Made by a program: the position numbers and the translations under genes. DNA of 64,000 nucleotides from Streptomyces sp. BK340 (GTDB lineage Bacteria; Actinomycetota; Actinomycetes; Streptomycetales; Streptomycetaceae), in NCBI RefSeq assembly GCF_007827595.1, contig NZ_VISR01000002.1:62001-126000 (forward strand), given 5' to 3'. This document shows positions 38,893-50,371 of the stretch, piece by piece. Under the pieces are notes generated by a model. That model saw only the letters and a list, made by a program, of their open reading frames with translations. It was not told the origin of the DNA and did no database searches. The first letter of the stretch is position 1. Every line of letters begins with the position of its first letter.

Positions 38893-39095
38893 GTTCGTCC
38901 CCGCACCGGTCCGACCGTCGTGAGACCGTCGGACCGCCTGTCGTTCATCTCGGGGGAAGCCCCCCGATACTTGGTGTGCCGGGCCCGGGCAGATGGCTCG
39001 ACCAGGGTCACGGAAGGGTCCGGTCAAGGCTTCGCGCCCGGCACTCCTCCAGGCCATACCCACCTAGGTCGAGCACACAAACCTGACAGGAACCG

Positions 39096-39848
39096 ATGTC
39101 TGACGATTCGCGCCCCGCACCCGCGCAGATCCCCGTCGCCGCCGTGATTCCCGCCGCCGGCCGGGGCGTACGGCTCGGCCCGGGCGCCCCCAAGGCGCTC
39201 CGCGCGCTGAACGGCACGCCGATGCTGATCCACGCGGTCCGCGCCCTCGCCGCGTCCCGCCATGTCTCCCTGGTGATCGTCGTCGCCCCGCCGGAGGGCG
39301 CCGCCGAGGTCAAGTCCCTGCTCGACGCGCACGCGCTGCCCGAGCGCACCGACTTCCTCGTCGTCCCCGGCGGTGACAGCCGCCAGGAGTCGGTCCGGCT
39401 CGGCCTCGACGCCCTGCCGCCCGAGTACGGCGTCGTCCTCGTCCACGACGCGGCCCGCCCGCTCGTCCCCGTCGACACCGTCGACGCGGTCATCGAGGCC
39501 GTGCGCGACGGTGCCCCGGCCGTGGTCCCCGCGCTGCCGCTCGCCGACACCGTCAAGGAGGTCGAGCCCGCGGCCGTCGCCGGCGCCCCCGAGCCGGTCG
39601 TGGCCACGCCCGAGCGGGCCCGGCTGCGGGCCGTGCAGACGCCCCAGGGCTTCGACCGGGAGACCCTGGTCCGCGCCCACGAGACCGTCACCGAGGACGT
39701 CACCGACGACGCGAGCATGGTCGAGCAGCTCGGCCTCGGGGTCGTGACCGTCCCCGGCCACGAGGAGGCCTTCAAGGTCACCCGCCCCCTCGACCTCGTC
39801 CTCGCCGAGGCGGTCCTGGCCCGCAGGAGGCTGAACGATGGCTTCTGA
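39096..39848 (+). CDS. ispD: 2-C-methyl-D-erythritol 4-phosphate cytidylyltransferase
   Basis: A 250-residue enzyme of the MEP isoprenoid pathway: CTP + MEP to CDP-ME. The nucleotidyl-transfer signature [17 protein letters not shown] is near residue 16, followed by [16 protein letters not shown] and [10 protein letters not shown], and TPQGF(D)RETLVRAHE near the C-terminus. It overlaps ispF by 11 bases, so the two are translationally coupled, as in many actinobacteria. Confidence 0.95.
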   Translation: MSDDSRPAPAQIPVAAVIPAAGRGVRLGPGAPKALRALNGTPMLIHAVRALAASRHVSLVIVVAPPEGAAEVKSLLDAHALPERTDFLVVPGGDSRQESVRLGLDALPPEYGVVLVHDAARPLVPVDTVDAVIEAVRDGAPAVVPALPLADTVKEVEPAAVAGAPEPVVATPERARLRAVQTPQGFDRETLVRAHETVTEDVTDDASMVEQLGLGVVTVPGHEEAFKVTRPLDLVLAEAVLARRRLNDGF

Positions 39849-40362
39849 GGCATCTGGCCTGCGGCAGCCGCCGGGCGGGCTGCCCGGGCTCCCCCAGGTC
39901 GGCATCGGCACCGACATCCACGCCTTCGAGGAAGGCCGTGAGCTGTGGTGCGCCGGCCTGAAGTGGGAGGGCGAGGGTCCCGGCCTGGCCGGGCACTCCG
40001 ACGCCGACGTCGTCGCCCACGCCGCCTGCAACGCGCTCTTCTCCGCCGCCGGGCTCGGCGACCTCGGCCAGCACTTCGGCACCGGCCGGCCCGAGTGGTC
40101 CGGCGCGTCCGGGATCACGCTGCTGACCGAGGCCGCCCGGATCGTCCGCGAGGCCGGGTTCGCCGTCGGCAACATCGCCGTCCAGGTCGTGGGCCCCCGC
40201 CCGAAGATCGGCAAGCGCCGCGACGAGGCCCAGAAGATCCTCTCCGAGGCGGCGGGCGCACCGGTGTCGGTGTCCGGCGCGACGACGGACGGCCTCGGCT
40301 TCCCCGGCCGCGAGGAGGGGCTGATGGCGGTGGCCACGGCGCTCGTGGTGCGGGTGGGCTGA
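39838..40362 (+). CDS. ispF: 2-C-methyl-D-erythritol 2,4-cyclodiphosphate synthase
   Basis: A 174-residue enzyme converting CDP-ME 2-phosphate to MEcPP, releasing CMP. The metal ligands are visible: [10 protein letters not shown] (Asp and His) and [16 protein letters not shown] (His). [15 protein letters not shown] near the C-terminus is the family ending. It is about 15 residues longer than E. coli IspF through an N-terminal extension. It follows ispD with an 11-base overlap. Confidence 0.95.
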   Translation: MASEASGLRQPPGGLPGLPQVGIGTDIHAFEEGRELWCAGLKWEGEGPGLAGHSDADVVAHAACNALFSAAGLGDLGQHFGTGRPEWSGASGITLLTEAARIVREAGFAVGNIAVQVVGPRPKIGKRRDEAQKILSEAAGAPVSVSGATTDGLGFPGREEGLMAVATALVVRVG

Positions 40363-40423
40363 GGGCGTGCGAGGGTGCCTGCAGAGCGACCGGTGACCCG
40401 CCCCTAGGTCCGGAGGTACCCCC

Positions 40424-40828
40424 ATGTCCACCGCCCTGTCCGACCGGCTCAAGTCCCTGCTCGACGGTCCCGTCTTCATCGTGGTCGGCACGGTCCAGCC
40501 CGACGGCAGCCCCCAGCTGTCCCCGGTGTGGGTGAAACGGGACGGCGACCAGATCCTGTTCTCCACGACCGTCGACCGCCGCAAGAAGAAGAACCTCGAC
40601 CGCGACCCCCGGGTGAGCGTCGTCGTCCAGGACCCCGCGATGCCGTACGTCTACGGCGAGATCCGGGGCACCGCGGAAATGACCACGCAGGGCGGCGAAG
40701 AACTGATCGACGAACTGTCGGTGAAATACACCGGCAAGAAGTACGCGGAGTTCAATCCGGCTTCGGCCGATGACGCGGAGCGGGTGGTCGTGCGGATCAC
40801 TCCCCGGAAGGTCGTCGGGATGATGTGA
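40424..40828 (+). CDS. PPOX-class F420-dependent oxidoreductase
   Basis: A 134-residue split-barrel flavin/F420-binding protein (FIVVGTVQPDGSPQLSPVWVKRDGDQILFSTTVDRRKKKNLDRD split by motif: TVQPDGSPQLSPVWV then KKKNLDRDPRVSV). The PPOX/FDOR family mostly uses F420H2 in actinomycetes, though FMN members exist. The substrate is unknown. GGAGG lies upstream of ATG. Confidence 0.85.
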   Translation: MSTALSDRLKSLLDGPVFIVVGTVQPDGSPQLSPVWVKRDGDQILFSTTVDRRKKKNLDRDPRVSVVVQDPAMPYVYGEIRGTAEMTTQGGEELIDELSVKYTGKKYAEFNPASADDAERVVVRITPRKVVGMM

Positions 40829-40873
40829 GGCAAGCGGCACGAGGCACCACTCCCGGCCCACTACCCTGGAGTG

Positions 40874-42277
<1,404 letters not shown>

Positions 42278-42365
42278 CCCGCTGCTTGATCGACTGTGCC
42301 GCCCGGCCCTCCGGGCGGCACACTGCATAAGACGTACGTACGAAGCTCACGGAGACGGGTAACTC

Positions 42366-43307
42366 ATGGCCGCGAACAACCGCCGCATGTCCGGCAAGAA
42401 GGGCGCGCAGGTCGGCAGTGGCGGCCAGCGGCGCAAGGGCCTGGAGGGCAAGGGTCCGACCCCGCCCGCCGAGATGCGCAAGGGCCACAAGAAGAACCGC
42501 ATCGCCAACGCCAAGGCCAAGCAGGCGGTGCGCCGCCCGGTGCCCAGGGGCCGGGGCGGCAGGTCGTCGTCCGAGCTGGTCGTCGGCCGCAACCCGGTCG
42601 TCGAGGCGCTGCGCGAGGGCGTACCGGCCTCCACCCTCTACGTCCAGCAGTTCATCGACAACGACGAGCGCGTCCGCGAGGCCCTCCAGCTCGCCGCCGA
42701 GCGCGGTGGCATCAACCTCATGGAGGCCCCGCGCCCCGAGCTGGACCGCATGACCAACGGCCTGAACCACCAGGGTCTGGTCCTGCAGGTCCCGCCGTAC
42801 GAGTACGCGCACCCGGAGGACCTCGCCGAGGCCGCCTACGACGAGGGCGAGGACCCGCTGATCGTGGCGCTCGACGGCGTCACCGACCCGCGCAACCTCG
42901 GCGCGGTCGTCCGCTCCGTCTCCGCCTTCGGCGGCCACGGCGTCGTCGTCCCCGAGCGCCGTGCGGCCGGCATGACCGCCGGCGCCTGGAAGACCTCCGC
43001 CGGTACGGCCGCCCGCACGCCGGTCGCCCGTGCCACCAACCTGACCCGCGCCCTGGAGGCCTACAAGAAGGCCGGCATCACGGTCGTCGGCCTGGCCGCC
43101 GACGGCGAGGTCGAACTCGGCGAGCTGGAGGCTCTCGGGGGCCCGGTCGTGATCGTGGTCGGCAGCGAGGGCAAGGGCCTGTCCCGTCTGGTCGGCGAAA
43201 CCTGCGACCACCGCGTCCGGATCCCGATGCCGGGTGGTGCGGAGTCCCTCAACGCCGGTGTGGCGGCGGGAATCGTCCTGTACGAGGCGGCTCGCCGACG
43301 CGACTGA
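42366..43307 (+). CDS. rlmB: 23S rRNA 2'-O-ribose methyltransferase of RlmB/TrmH (SpoU) family
   Basis: A 313-residue SPOUT methyltransferase. A basic N-terminal extension of about 70 residues ([16 protein letters not shown]) precedes a substrate-binding domain starting [14 protein letters not shown], then the SpoU domain with its three motifs: [35 protein letters not shown] and [19 protein letters not shown]. It probably methylates Gm2251 of 23S rRNA. It directly follows cysS as in other actinobacteria. Confidence 0.92.
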   Translation: MAANNRRMSGKKGAQVGSGGQRRKGLEGKGPTPPAEMRKGHKKNRIANAKAKQAVRRPVPRGRGGRSSSELVVGRNPVVEALREGVPASTLYVQQFIDNDERVREALQLAAERGGINLMEAPRPELDRMTNGLNHQGLVLQVPPYEYAHPEDLAEAAYDEGEDPLIVALDGVTDPRNLGAVVRSVSAFGGHGVVVPERRAAGMTAGAWKTSAGTAARTPVARATNLTRALEAYKKAGITVVGLAADGEVELGELEALGGPVVIVVGSEGKGLSRLVGETCDHRVRIPMPGGAESLNAGVAAGIVLYEAARRRD

Positions 43308-43435
43308 ACAAGCGTCCGTCGCCTCACTCGTACGGGGTAATTCAGGCAGCCATATGGTGTTCCGGGCCGCTTTGACGCGGTCCGGACACATCCGCCCGGC
43401 CAAGGCAGTGTCCTAACTCCACGTCACTCGGTTAG

Positions 43436-45094
43436 ATGAGTGTGGACACCAGAACACCCCGCACACCCACGGGGGACCGCTCGTCGGGATTCGACGACGC
43501 TCCCGCGCTGAGCATGGTGAAGGTGCTGAGCGATCCGGCGCAGGTCATCGTCAATCACGCCAGCTTCCGCGTGCAGCTGGGCGCGTCGGCGAAACGCAGC
43601 CAATCCCCGCGGATCGCCGGGCACCTGAGCGCCACCCAGGACACCGCCCGTATGCCGGCCATGGGCACGGGGGGCCGGGCCGGCGCCGCGGTCGGCCGCC
43701 GCCGCCCCGTCGTGTGGAGCGGCAGGTCGGCCCCCGACGACACCGGCGCCCACCGGCTGCTCCAGGCTGTGCGGGGCAGCAGCGTCCGTCATGCCGACGA
43801 GCCCGTCGAGGCCGGCGCCACCCAGGTCATCCCGCGCGTCGGGACCGGCTACGGCGACCGCTACGACGAGTTCGACCAGACCGTCGAGACCCCCGTCGTC
43901 GGCCATCAGCGCACCGCCCCCGAGGACGGCACCCGGCTCCTGCCGCACATGCGCACGGCCGGCAGCGCCTACGACGAACCGGTCTACGCCGACGACGAGT
44001 TCGACCACTACGACGAGTTCGACCGCTACGAGGAGAGCGCCGGGGAGGGCGAACGCCCCGCCAAGCGGCACGGCGACGACCCGGCCCGGCACGCCTACTA
44101 CCCCGGCCGCCGGATGAACCTCGGCGTGGTCCTGCTCCCCCTGCGCATCTTCCTCGGCTTCATCTCCATCTACGCCGGCATGGGCAAGCTGTGCGACCCC
44201 GTCTACTTCGACGGCGGCAAGCGCGGCTCCATGGTCAAGTGGCTCAACACCCTGCACCCCTGGGAAGTCGCCGAGCCGCTGCGGCAGTTCGCCCTGCACC
44301 ACCCGGTCGGCTCCGGCCTGGTCATCGCCTTCCTCCAGGTGGTCGTGGGCGTCCTGACCATCCTCGGCTGCTGGCAGCGCGTCGCCGCCGTGGTCGGCGC
44401 CCTGCTCTCCGCCGCCCTGATCGTCACCGTCAGCTGGAAGACGGTCCCCGTCTACGACACCCCCGACATCATCTACCTCGCCGCCTGGTCCCCGCTGATC
44501 ATCGCCGGCGCCCCCGTCTACTCCGTCGACGGCCGCCTCGCCGGCAGCGCCTGGCGCCGGCTCGGCCCCCGCTCCGACATCTGGGAGCTGCGCCGCTACG
44601 TCCTGCGCCGCGGCTCGCTCGTCACGGCGGTCACCGTCGGCCTCACCCTGCTCGCCGGCTCCCTGCTGGGCGGCGCCGTACGCGACTCCAGCCGCGTGGT
44701 CGTCCCCGGCCCCGGCGAGGCCCCGCGCAACAACATGCCGGGCTCCCCGCTGCCCGAGGAGCCCACTCGGCGGCAGCGGACGAGCCCGTCGGCCTCCACC
44801 TCACCCACGGGCGGTGCCACGGCCGGTGCGAGCCCCTCCGGGGCGTCCGCGACCCCGGGCGCCAGCCAGAGCGCGGGCGCGACCACCACGACGCCCACCC
44901 AGACCCAGGGCACCACGGGTCAGGTCCCGCCCCGCCAGTCCTCCCCGACGGGCGGCGCCCCCAGCACCACGGCGGGCCCGACCACCACGGGCGGCACCTC
45001 GACGGGCGGCAGCACCTCCACAGGCGGCACCGGCACCTCCGGCGGCACCACGTCCACCGGCCAGCCGGGCCTGGTGGGCGGCATCCTGGGCTGA
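43436..45094 (+). CDS. DoxX-family membrane protein with long disordered ends
   Basis: A 552-residue protein. Residues 1-220 are polar and acidic (many Asp/Glu/Tyr: DEFDHYDEFDRYEES). Residues about 225-365 form the DoxX-like domain of four transmembrane helices (NLGVVLLPLRIFLGFISIYAG, then GSGLVIAFLQVVVGVLTILG). A further transmembrane helix lies at about 400-418, followed by a 120-residue Ser/Thr/Gly/Ala/Pro tail, likely extracytoplasmic. Mycobacterial DoxX takes part in redox membrane complexes; the role here is unproven. TAACT...TTAGATG shows no ribosome-binding site. Confidence 0.8.
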   Translation: MSVDTRTPRTPTGDRSSGFDDAPALSMVKVLSDPAQVIVNHASFRVQLGASAKRSQSPRIAGHLSATQDTARMPAMGTGGRAGAAVGRRRPVVWSGRSAPDDTGAHRLLQAVRGSSVRHADEPVEAGATQVIPRVGTGYGDRYDEFDQTVETPVVGHQRTAPEDGTRLLPHMRTAGSAYDEPVYADDEFDHYDEFDRYEESAGEGERPAKRHGDDPARHAYYPGRRMNLGVVLLPLRIFLGFISIYAGMGKLCDPVYFDGGKRGSMVKWLNTLHPWEVAEPLRQFALHHPVGSGLVIAFLQVVVGVLTILGCWQRVAAVVGALLSAALIVTVSWKTVPVYDTPDIIYLAAWSPLIIAGAPVYSVDGRLAGSAWRRLGPRSDIWELRRYVLRRGSLVTAVTVGLTLLAGSLLGGAVRDSSRVVVPGPGEAPRNNMPGSPLPEEPTRRQRTSPSASTSPTGGATAGASPSGASATPGASQSAGATTTTPTQTQGTTGQVPPRQSSPTGGAPSTTAGPTTTGGTSTGGSTSTGGTGTSGGTTSTGQPGLVGGILG

Positions 45095-45108
45095 CAGAAC
45101 AGGACAGC

Positions 45109-45144
45109 AAGGGGCCCCGTACCACCGAAGGTACGGGGCCCCTT
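45109..45144. terminator. Bidirectional terminator between DoxX and nucleotidyltransferase genes
   Basis: AAGGGGCCCCGTACC-ACCGAA-GGTACGGGGCCCCTT has a perfect 15-bp stem between the ends of two convergent genes. Confidence 0.9.
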
Positions 45145-45166
45145 CGCCATGTGGAGGGCGAGCCCG

Positions 45167-45898
45167 TCAGCGACCCAGCGCGGCCAGTTCCTTGGCCGCC
45201 TCGGTCAGGTCCTTGGCCGTGTCGATGGCCCGCCAGTAGGCCCCCTGCGGAATCGGGAACCCGAACAGCTTCCGTTCCCGCGCCAGCCGGGGAAACGTCG
45301 TCCGCTCGTGGTCCCCCCGCTCGGGCAGCAGCTTCCCGAACTCGGGCGAGAACACGTACACACCCGCGTTGATCTCGAACGGCGACGGCGGTGCCTCGAT
45401 GAAGTCGGTGATGTGCCCGAAGCCGTCGGTCTTCACCGCACCCCAGGGAATCCGGGGCCGGGCCAGCGCCAGCGTGGCGACGGCGTCCCGCTCGGTGTGG
45501 AAGTCGGCCATGTCCCGCAGGGAGAAGCGGGTCCAGATGTCGCCGTTGGTGGCGTACCAGGGCCGGTCGGGGTGGGGGAGGTGCGCGGCGGCGTACTTGA
45601 GGCCGCCGCCGCGGCCCAGGGGCTCCGTCTCGACGACAGTGGTGACGGAGACGGGCAGGTCGGCCGTGTCCAGCCACTTCTGCAGGACCTCGGCGAGGTG
45701 GCCGCAGGAGACCACCACGTCCGTCACGCCCTCTTCGGCGAGCCAGGCCAGCTGGTGGCCGATGATCGGGGTGCCCGTACCGGGGATCTCGACCATCGGC
45801 TTGGGTCGGTCGTCGGTGTAGGGACGCAGCCGTGAGCCCTGGCCACCGGCCAGGACGACGGCTTGAGTGGGGCGCAACGCGGCGCTCGGGTGGGTCAT
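45167..45898 (-). CDS. Sugar-phosphate nucleotidyltransferase
   Basis: A 243-residue NTP_transferase-fold enzyme: AVVLAGGQGSRLRPYTDDRPKPMVEI is the nucleotide-binding signature, then NGDIWTRF for the metal-binding Asp, and an ending (YWRAIDTAKDL) of mannose/glucose-1-phosphate type. It likely makes an NDP-sugar for cell wall or glycan synthesis. No sugar-pathway genes are adjacent, so the specificity is open. Confidence 0.85.
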   Translation of the reverse strand: MTHPSAALRPTQAVVLAGGQGSRLRPYTDDRPKPMVEIPGTGTPIIGHQLAWLAEEGVTDVVVSCGHLAEVLQKWLDTADLPVSVTTVVETEPLGRGGGLKYAAAHLPHPDRPWYATNGDIWTRFSLRDMADFHTERDAVATLALARPRIPWGAVKTDGFGHITDFIEAPPSPFEINAGVYVFSPEFGKLLPERGDHERTTFPRLARERKLFGFPIPQGAYWRAIDTAKDLTEAAKELAALGR

Positions 45899-45983
45899 GT
45901 CCCGAACTGTACGTGGCGCCCCGGCCGGAATTCCGCCGGCAACGTGCTCCTTAAGGAGCCGTTACCGAGTTCCGAACCGGCAC

Positions 45984-46445
45984 TCAGCTGTGCGCGGCCA
46001 GGACCCCCGTGGCGAAGGCCGTGTCGCAGACCGGGCGGGCGTACGACTGGGCGCGCGAGGCGCCGTAGATGCGCACCGCCGCCCTGCCCAGGGCGCGGGC
46101 GATGGAGGTGCAGTGCTTCGCCAGCGCGGGGTGCCCGTTGACCGCCTGCTGGAGGTGGGTGAGGACCACGCCCGGGTTCTTGTCCTGCAGCTCGGTCATC
46201 AGCTGGTCGCGGAGCACGTCCTGCGGGGCGCGGGAGACCGCCTTGCCGGAGACCTCCGCAGAGGAGACGTCCGAGGCGGTGAGCACCGAGCTGGAGGGGC
46301 TCCCCGTCCAGTTGACCCGGGTGACCGCGAGGGTTCCGGAGAGCACCAGGACGACGGGCAGGACGAGGGCGAGAGTGCGGCCGATCCGGCGGGCAGGGCC
46401 GCCCCGATGGCCGCGTCGTGTCTGAGGGTTGGTGGAGTGCTTCAC
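45984..46445 (-). CDS. Membrane-anchored or secreted protein of unknown function
   Basis: A 153-residue protein with a basic N-terminus (RRGHRGGPARRIGRT) followed by one hydrophobic helix (LALVLPVVLVLSGTLAVT), i.e. an anchor or signal peptide. The exported part has two Cys (AKHCTSIA and ARPVCDTAF) that may form a disulfide, and a helical QDVLRDQLMTELQDK. I recall a similar hypothetical protein next to msiK in S. coelicolor but no function. Confidence 0.65.
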   Translation of the reverse strand: MKHSTNPQTRRGHRGGPARRIGRTLALVLPVVLVLSGTLAVTRVNWTGSPSSSVLTASDVSSAEVSGKAVSRAPQDVLRDQLMTELQDKNPGVVLTHLQQAVNGHPALAKHCTSIARALGRAAVRIYGASRAQSYARPVCDTAFATGVLAAHS

Positions 46446-46583
46446 GCGTGTGAGGGTAGCGCTCGGTACTGATTTGGCGACATTTAGTCACCCTTACGGG
46501 GGATGAAGTGGCGCCAGTTTCTGGGTAAAGCGTTGACGCGCGGTGCCCGAAATGATCGCTGTGCCGGGGTATTTCATGGCAAT

Positions 46584-46619
46584 GAGCAGGGCCCCGCGGG
46601 GTTCCGCGGGGCCCTGCTC
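46584..46619 (-). terminator. msiK terminator
   Basis: GAGCAGGGCCCCGCGG-GGTT-CCGCGGGGCCCTGCTC has a perfect 16-bp stem 35 bp after the msiK stop (minus strand). Confidence 0.9.
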
Positions 46620-46653
46620 GTCAACCTGCGTGAAAACGCCCTGCTCAGGGCGG

Positions 46654-47790
<1,137 letters not shown>

Positions 47791-47956
47791 GGTGAATGGG
47801 CCCCCTTCTACCGGCAGGAACGTGCCGGACGATCCGTTGTAGGAAGGTGGTTGGTGTAGTCCACGCGAGTGAACTGGCTCAGGACGGTACCTGGCGTTCA
47901 CTCGGTCTGTCAGTACCCGGACCGCTGTGAACTTCGCGGTAATTTTCGAGAGGGGG

Positions 47957-48226
47957 TCAGAGCACCGCACTTTTGGCCTTGCTTATGGCTTCCAGCCAGT
48001 ACAGCCGCATACCCTCATCGCGCAGATTCACGGCCGCCCCGAACGTCCGCTCCAACCGCTCCGCCTGCTCCTCGGTCGGATAGAAGCGGAAGCGGTAGAC
48101 GCGGTGGTGCGTGTCAGGCTCCTTGGCGTGGGCCTTCAGCGGGGTCGTCGTACGCGTGTGGTGCTTCCGGCGGTCGCCGATGCCGAGGACCTCGCGCTTG
48201 ACGCGCTGGGCCTCCGACTCCTCCAT
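47957..48226 (-). CDS. Small chimeric protein ending in a TnpB-type N-terminal helix-turn-helix remnant
   Basis: An 89-residue frame with a good start (GGGGGATTC-ATG). Residues 1-42 are basic and polar (KREVLGIGDRRKHHTRTTTP then LKAHAKEPDTHH). Residues about 43-66 read YRFRFYPTEEQAERLERTFGA, the hallmark N-terminus of IS605 OrfB/TnpB proteins. After this the TnpB similarity ends (AVNLRDEGMRLYW, then a stop). This looks like a small resident gene whose 3' part was replaced by the start of a degraded tnpB. It lies 175 bp from tRNA-Thr. Confidence 0.55.
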   Translation of the reverse strand: MEESEAQRVKREVLGIGDRRKHHTRTTTPLKAHAKEPDTHHRVYRFRFYPTEEQAERLERTFGAAVNLRDEGMRLYWLEAISKAKSAVL

Positions 48227-48400
48227 GAATCCCCCCGACGGTCCGATCTTCGGAACAGCACGTCAGATCGATCAACGAACGGGTGCGCGGATGGTTACGC
48301 ACGGTTTTGAGGCCGAACGGAGTGCGGAACTTCGTGGCTTGGGGAAAGGGGCTCTGTGTACAGTGGAGCCGCCTTCGCGTACGGCGTTGTAGGGCGCGAT

Positions 48401-48479
48401 GCCTCCTTAGCTCAGTCCGGCCCAGAGCGGTTGTCTTGTAAACAACAGGTCGTCGGTTCGAATCCGACAGGGGGCTCCA
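48401..48479 (+). tRNA. tRNA-Thr (anticodon TGT)
   Basis: A complete cloverleaf. Acceptor stem GCCTCCT pairs with AGGGGGC (one T-G pair), D-arm GCTC...GAGC, anticodon arm GTTGT-CTTGTAA-ACAAC with anticodon TGT, and T-arm GTCGG-TTCGAAT-CCGAC. The discriminator T76 is followed by an encoded CCA (48477-48479). It reads ACA codons, rare in this genome type. tRNA 3' ends are favoured integration sites, and the polyketide cluster begins right after it. Confidence 0.95.
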
Positions 48480-48482
48480 CAC

Positions 48483-48519
48483 ACAGAGGCCACCCGCGCC
48501 CAGCGCGGGTGGCCTCTGT
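48483..48519. terminator. Strong hairpin between tRNA-Thr and the polyketide cluster
   Basis: CAGAGGCCACCCGCGC (48484-48499) pairs perfectly with GCGCGGGTGGCCTCTG (48503-48518) around a CCA loop. It can terminate both the tRNA transcript and the convergent hydroxylase gene. Confidence 0.9.
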
Positions 48520-48531
48520 CGTTTGTGCAGG

Positions 48532-50172
48532 TCAGGCCGTGTGGAGCAGGGTTCGCAGGGCTTTTCGCAGCTCTGCTTCCGGGTCGGGGGCGGCGCCGGT
48601 CGCCCGCCAGGCCACGAATCCGTCCGGGCGGACCAGGACAGCGCCGTCGGCGCTGGTGCCGTGGGCCTGGGCCCAGTCGGTGCCCTCGGTGTCGTACGTC
48701 AGGTCCGCGTCGGCGCCGGGGCCGATCCGGTACGCGTCCAGCCGTACTCCGTCCGTGTCGGCGATCCGGCGGGCCGCCGCGTGCCAGCCCGCGTCGTCCG
48801 GGGCGTCGGTGAGCAGGACCAGGGAGCGTTCGTAGAGGTCGAGGGTGGACAGGCGGGTGCCGGCGCGGCGCAGCCAGAGGTGGGGGGCGCGGGTGCCGGG
48901 CCGGCCGGTCAGGTCCAGGTCGTCGGCCACGACCGGCTGCTCGGGGTCGGTGCCGAGGACGGCGCCGTGCGGGTAGTGGTAGCCGAGGACGACGTTGAGG
49001 ATGCCGCCGCGCTTGCCGGCGCCGACGCCGGGGGCGGGGGCGAAGCCGGGGTGGCTGTGCTCGACCGAGCGGGCGGAGGCGCGGGCGCTGGTGGCGAGGG
49101 CGACCGGGCGGCGCTCGGCGTCGTAGGAGTCGAGCAGGCCGGGGCCGGCCCAGCCGGCCAGGACGGCGGCCAGTTTCCACGCCAGGTTGTGGGCGTCCTG
49201 GATGCCGGTGTTGGAGCCGAAGGCGCCGGTCGGGGACATCTCGTGGGCGGAGTCGCCGACGAGGAAGACGCGGCCGGTGGAGTACTGGTCGGCAACCCGT
49301 TCGGCGGCACGCCAGGACGCCTTTCCGGTGATTTCCACGTCGAGGCCGGGCACGCCCACCGCCTTGCGGATGTGGCGCCGCAGGCGTTCCTCGGTGAACT
49401 CCTCCAGCGTTTCGCCGTACTCGGGGTGCCAGGGTGCGTGGAAGACCCAGTGTTCCTTGTTGTCGACGGGCAGGAGGGCGCCGTCGGCGTCCGGGTCGGT
49501 GAGGTAGCAGCAGATGAAGCGGCGGTCGCCGACCACCTCGGCCAGGTCCGCGGAGCGGAAGGTGACGCTGACGTTCGCGAAGAGGTCGCCGGGGCCCGTC
49601 TGGCCGACGCCCAGCGCGGTGCGGACCGGGCTGCGCGGGCCGTCGGCGGCGATCAGGTAGTCGGCGTGGACGGTGCAGCGCTCGTCGCCGGCGCGGTCGT
49701 GGATGACCGCCGTCACCCCGTAGGCGTCCTGCTCGAAGGACTCCATCTGGTGGTGGTAGCGCAGGTCGCCGCCGAGTTCCCGGGCGTTGTCGAGCAGGAC
49801 CGGTTCGAGGTCGTTCTGGCTGCACAGGCACCAGCCGGTGGGGCTGAACCTCGCGAGTCCGCCGCCCGGGTCGATGTGCTTGAACAGCCATTCGCCCGCG
49901 TCCCCGGCGAGGGTCGGCGTCTGCAGGATGCCGTGGTTGTCGGCGAGGAGTGAGGCCGCCGTCCTGATGTCCGGTTCGATGCCGGCCACCCGGAACAGTT
50001 CCATCGTCCGCACGTTGTTGCCGCGTCCGCGCGGGTGGACCGAGGTCCCCGAGTGCCGTTCGACGAGCATGTGCCGCACACCGAGACGGCCCAGGAACAC
50101 GGACATGGACAGGCCCACCAGAGAGCCGCCCACGATGAGGACGGGAACCCGGTGGTCGGCTTTTTGATGCAT
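48532..50172 (-). CDS. FAD-dependent polyketide hydroxylase (WhiE ORFVIII-like)
   Basis: A 546-residue class A aromatic monooxygenase. FAD site VLIVGGSLVGLSMSVFLGRLG near residue 12, YLIAADGPRSPVRTALG (DG motif) mid-protein, and VFLVGDSAHEMSPTGAFGSN (GD motif) near residue 290, with the thioredoxin-like C-terminal domain of the polyketide hydroxylase group. ATG at 50172 follows GGAGG. It is divergent from the polyketide synthase genes, as whiE ORFVIII is in S. coelicolor, where it tailors the grey spore pigment late in sporulation. Confidence 0.88.
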   Translation of the reverse strand: MHQKADHRVPVLIVGGSLVGLSMSVFLGRLGVRHMLVERHSGTSVHPRGRGNNVRTMELFRVAGIEPDIRTAASLLADNHGILQTPTLAGDAGEWLFKHIDPGGGLARFSPTGWCLCSQNDLEPVLLDNARELGGDLRYHHQMESFEQDAYGVTAVIHDRAGDERCTVHADYLIAADGPRSPVRTALGVGQTGPGDLFANVSVTFRSADLAEVVGDRRFICCYLTDPDADGALLPVDNKEHWVFHAPWHPEYGETLEEFTEERLRRHIRKAVGVPGLDVEITGKASWRAAERVADQYSTGRVFLVGDSAHEMSPTGAFGSNTGIQDAHNLAWKLAAVLAGWAGPGLLDSYDAERRPVALATSARASARSVEHSHPGFAPAPGVGAGKRGGILNVVLGYHYPHGAVLGTDPEQPVVADDLDLTGRPGTRAPHLWLRRAGTRLSTLDLYERSLVLLTDAPDDAGWHAAARRIADTDGVRLDAYRIGPGADADLTYDTEGTDWAQAHGTSADGAVLVRPDGFVAWRATGAAPDPEAELRKALRTLLHTA

Positions 50173-50371
50173 CGGTGCCTCCAGAGGCAGGAGTGCGCGT
50201 GTGGGCGCCTGTGAGTTCTCATGCCCGGTGGCACCCGCTCCGCGTGCCCAATCACCCACGTGGTTCATACGAGTCGCGGGGTGGTGGGGACCGGCACAGG
50301 ATCAAGGAACGCTGCCGTCGCGTCACTCGCGGCCGGCGACGCCTCTGCCCCGCGAAGGAGATGTGTGCAGG
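50173..50371. promoter_or_regulatory. Divergent promoter region of the pigment cluster
   Basis: These 199 bases separate the hydroxylase gene (left) and the synthase operon (right). In S. coelicolor the two whiE promoters occupy this place; one depends on the late sporulation sigma factor SigF. A CACGTG lies at about 50258-50263. I cannot assign -10/-35 elements with confidence. AAGGAG before 50361 is the ribosome-binding region of the first operon gene. Confidence 0.5.
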
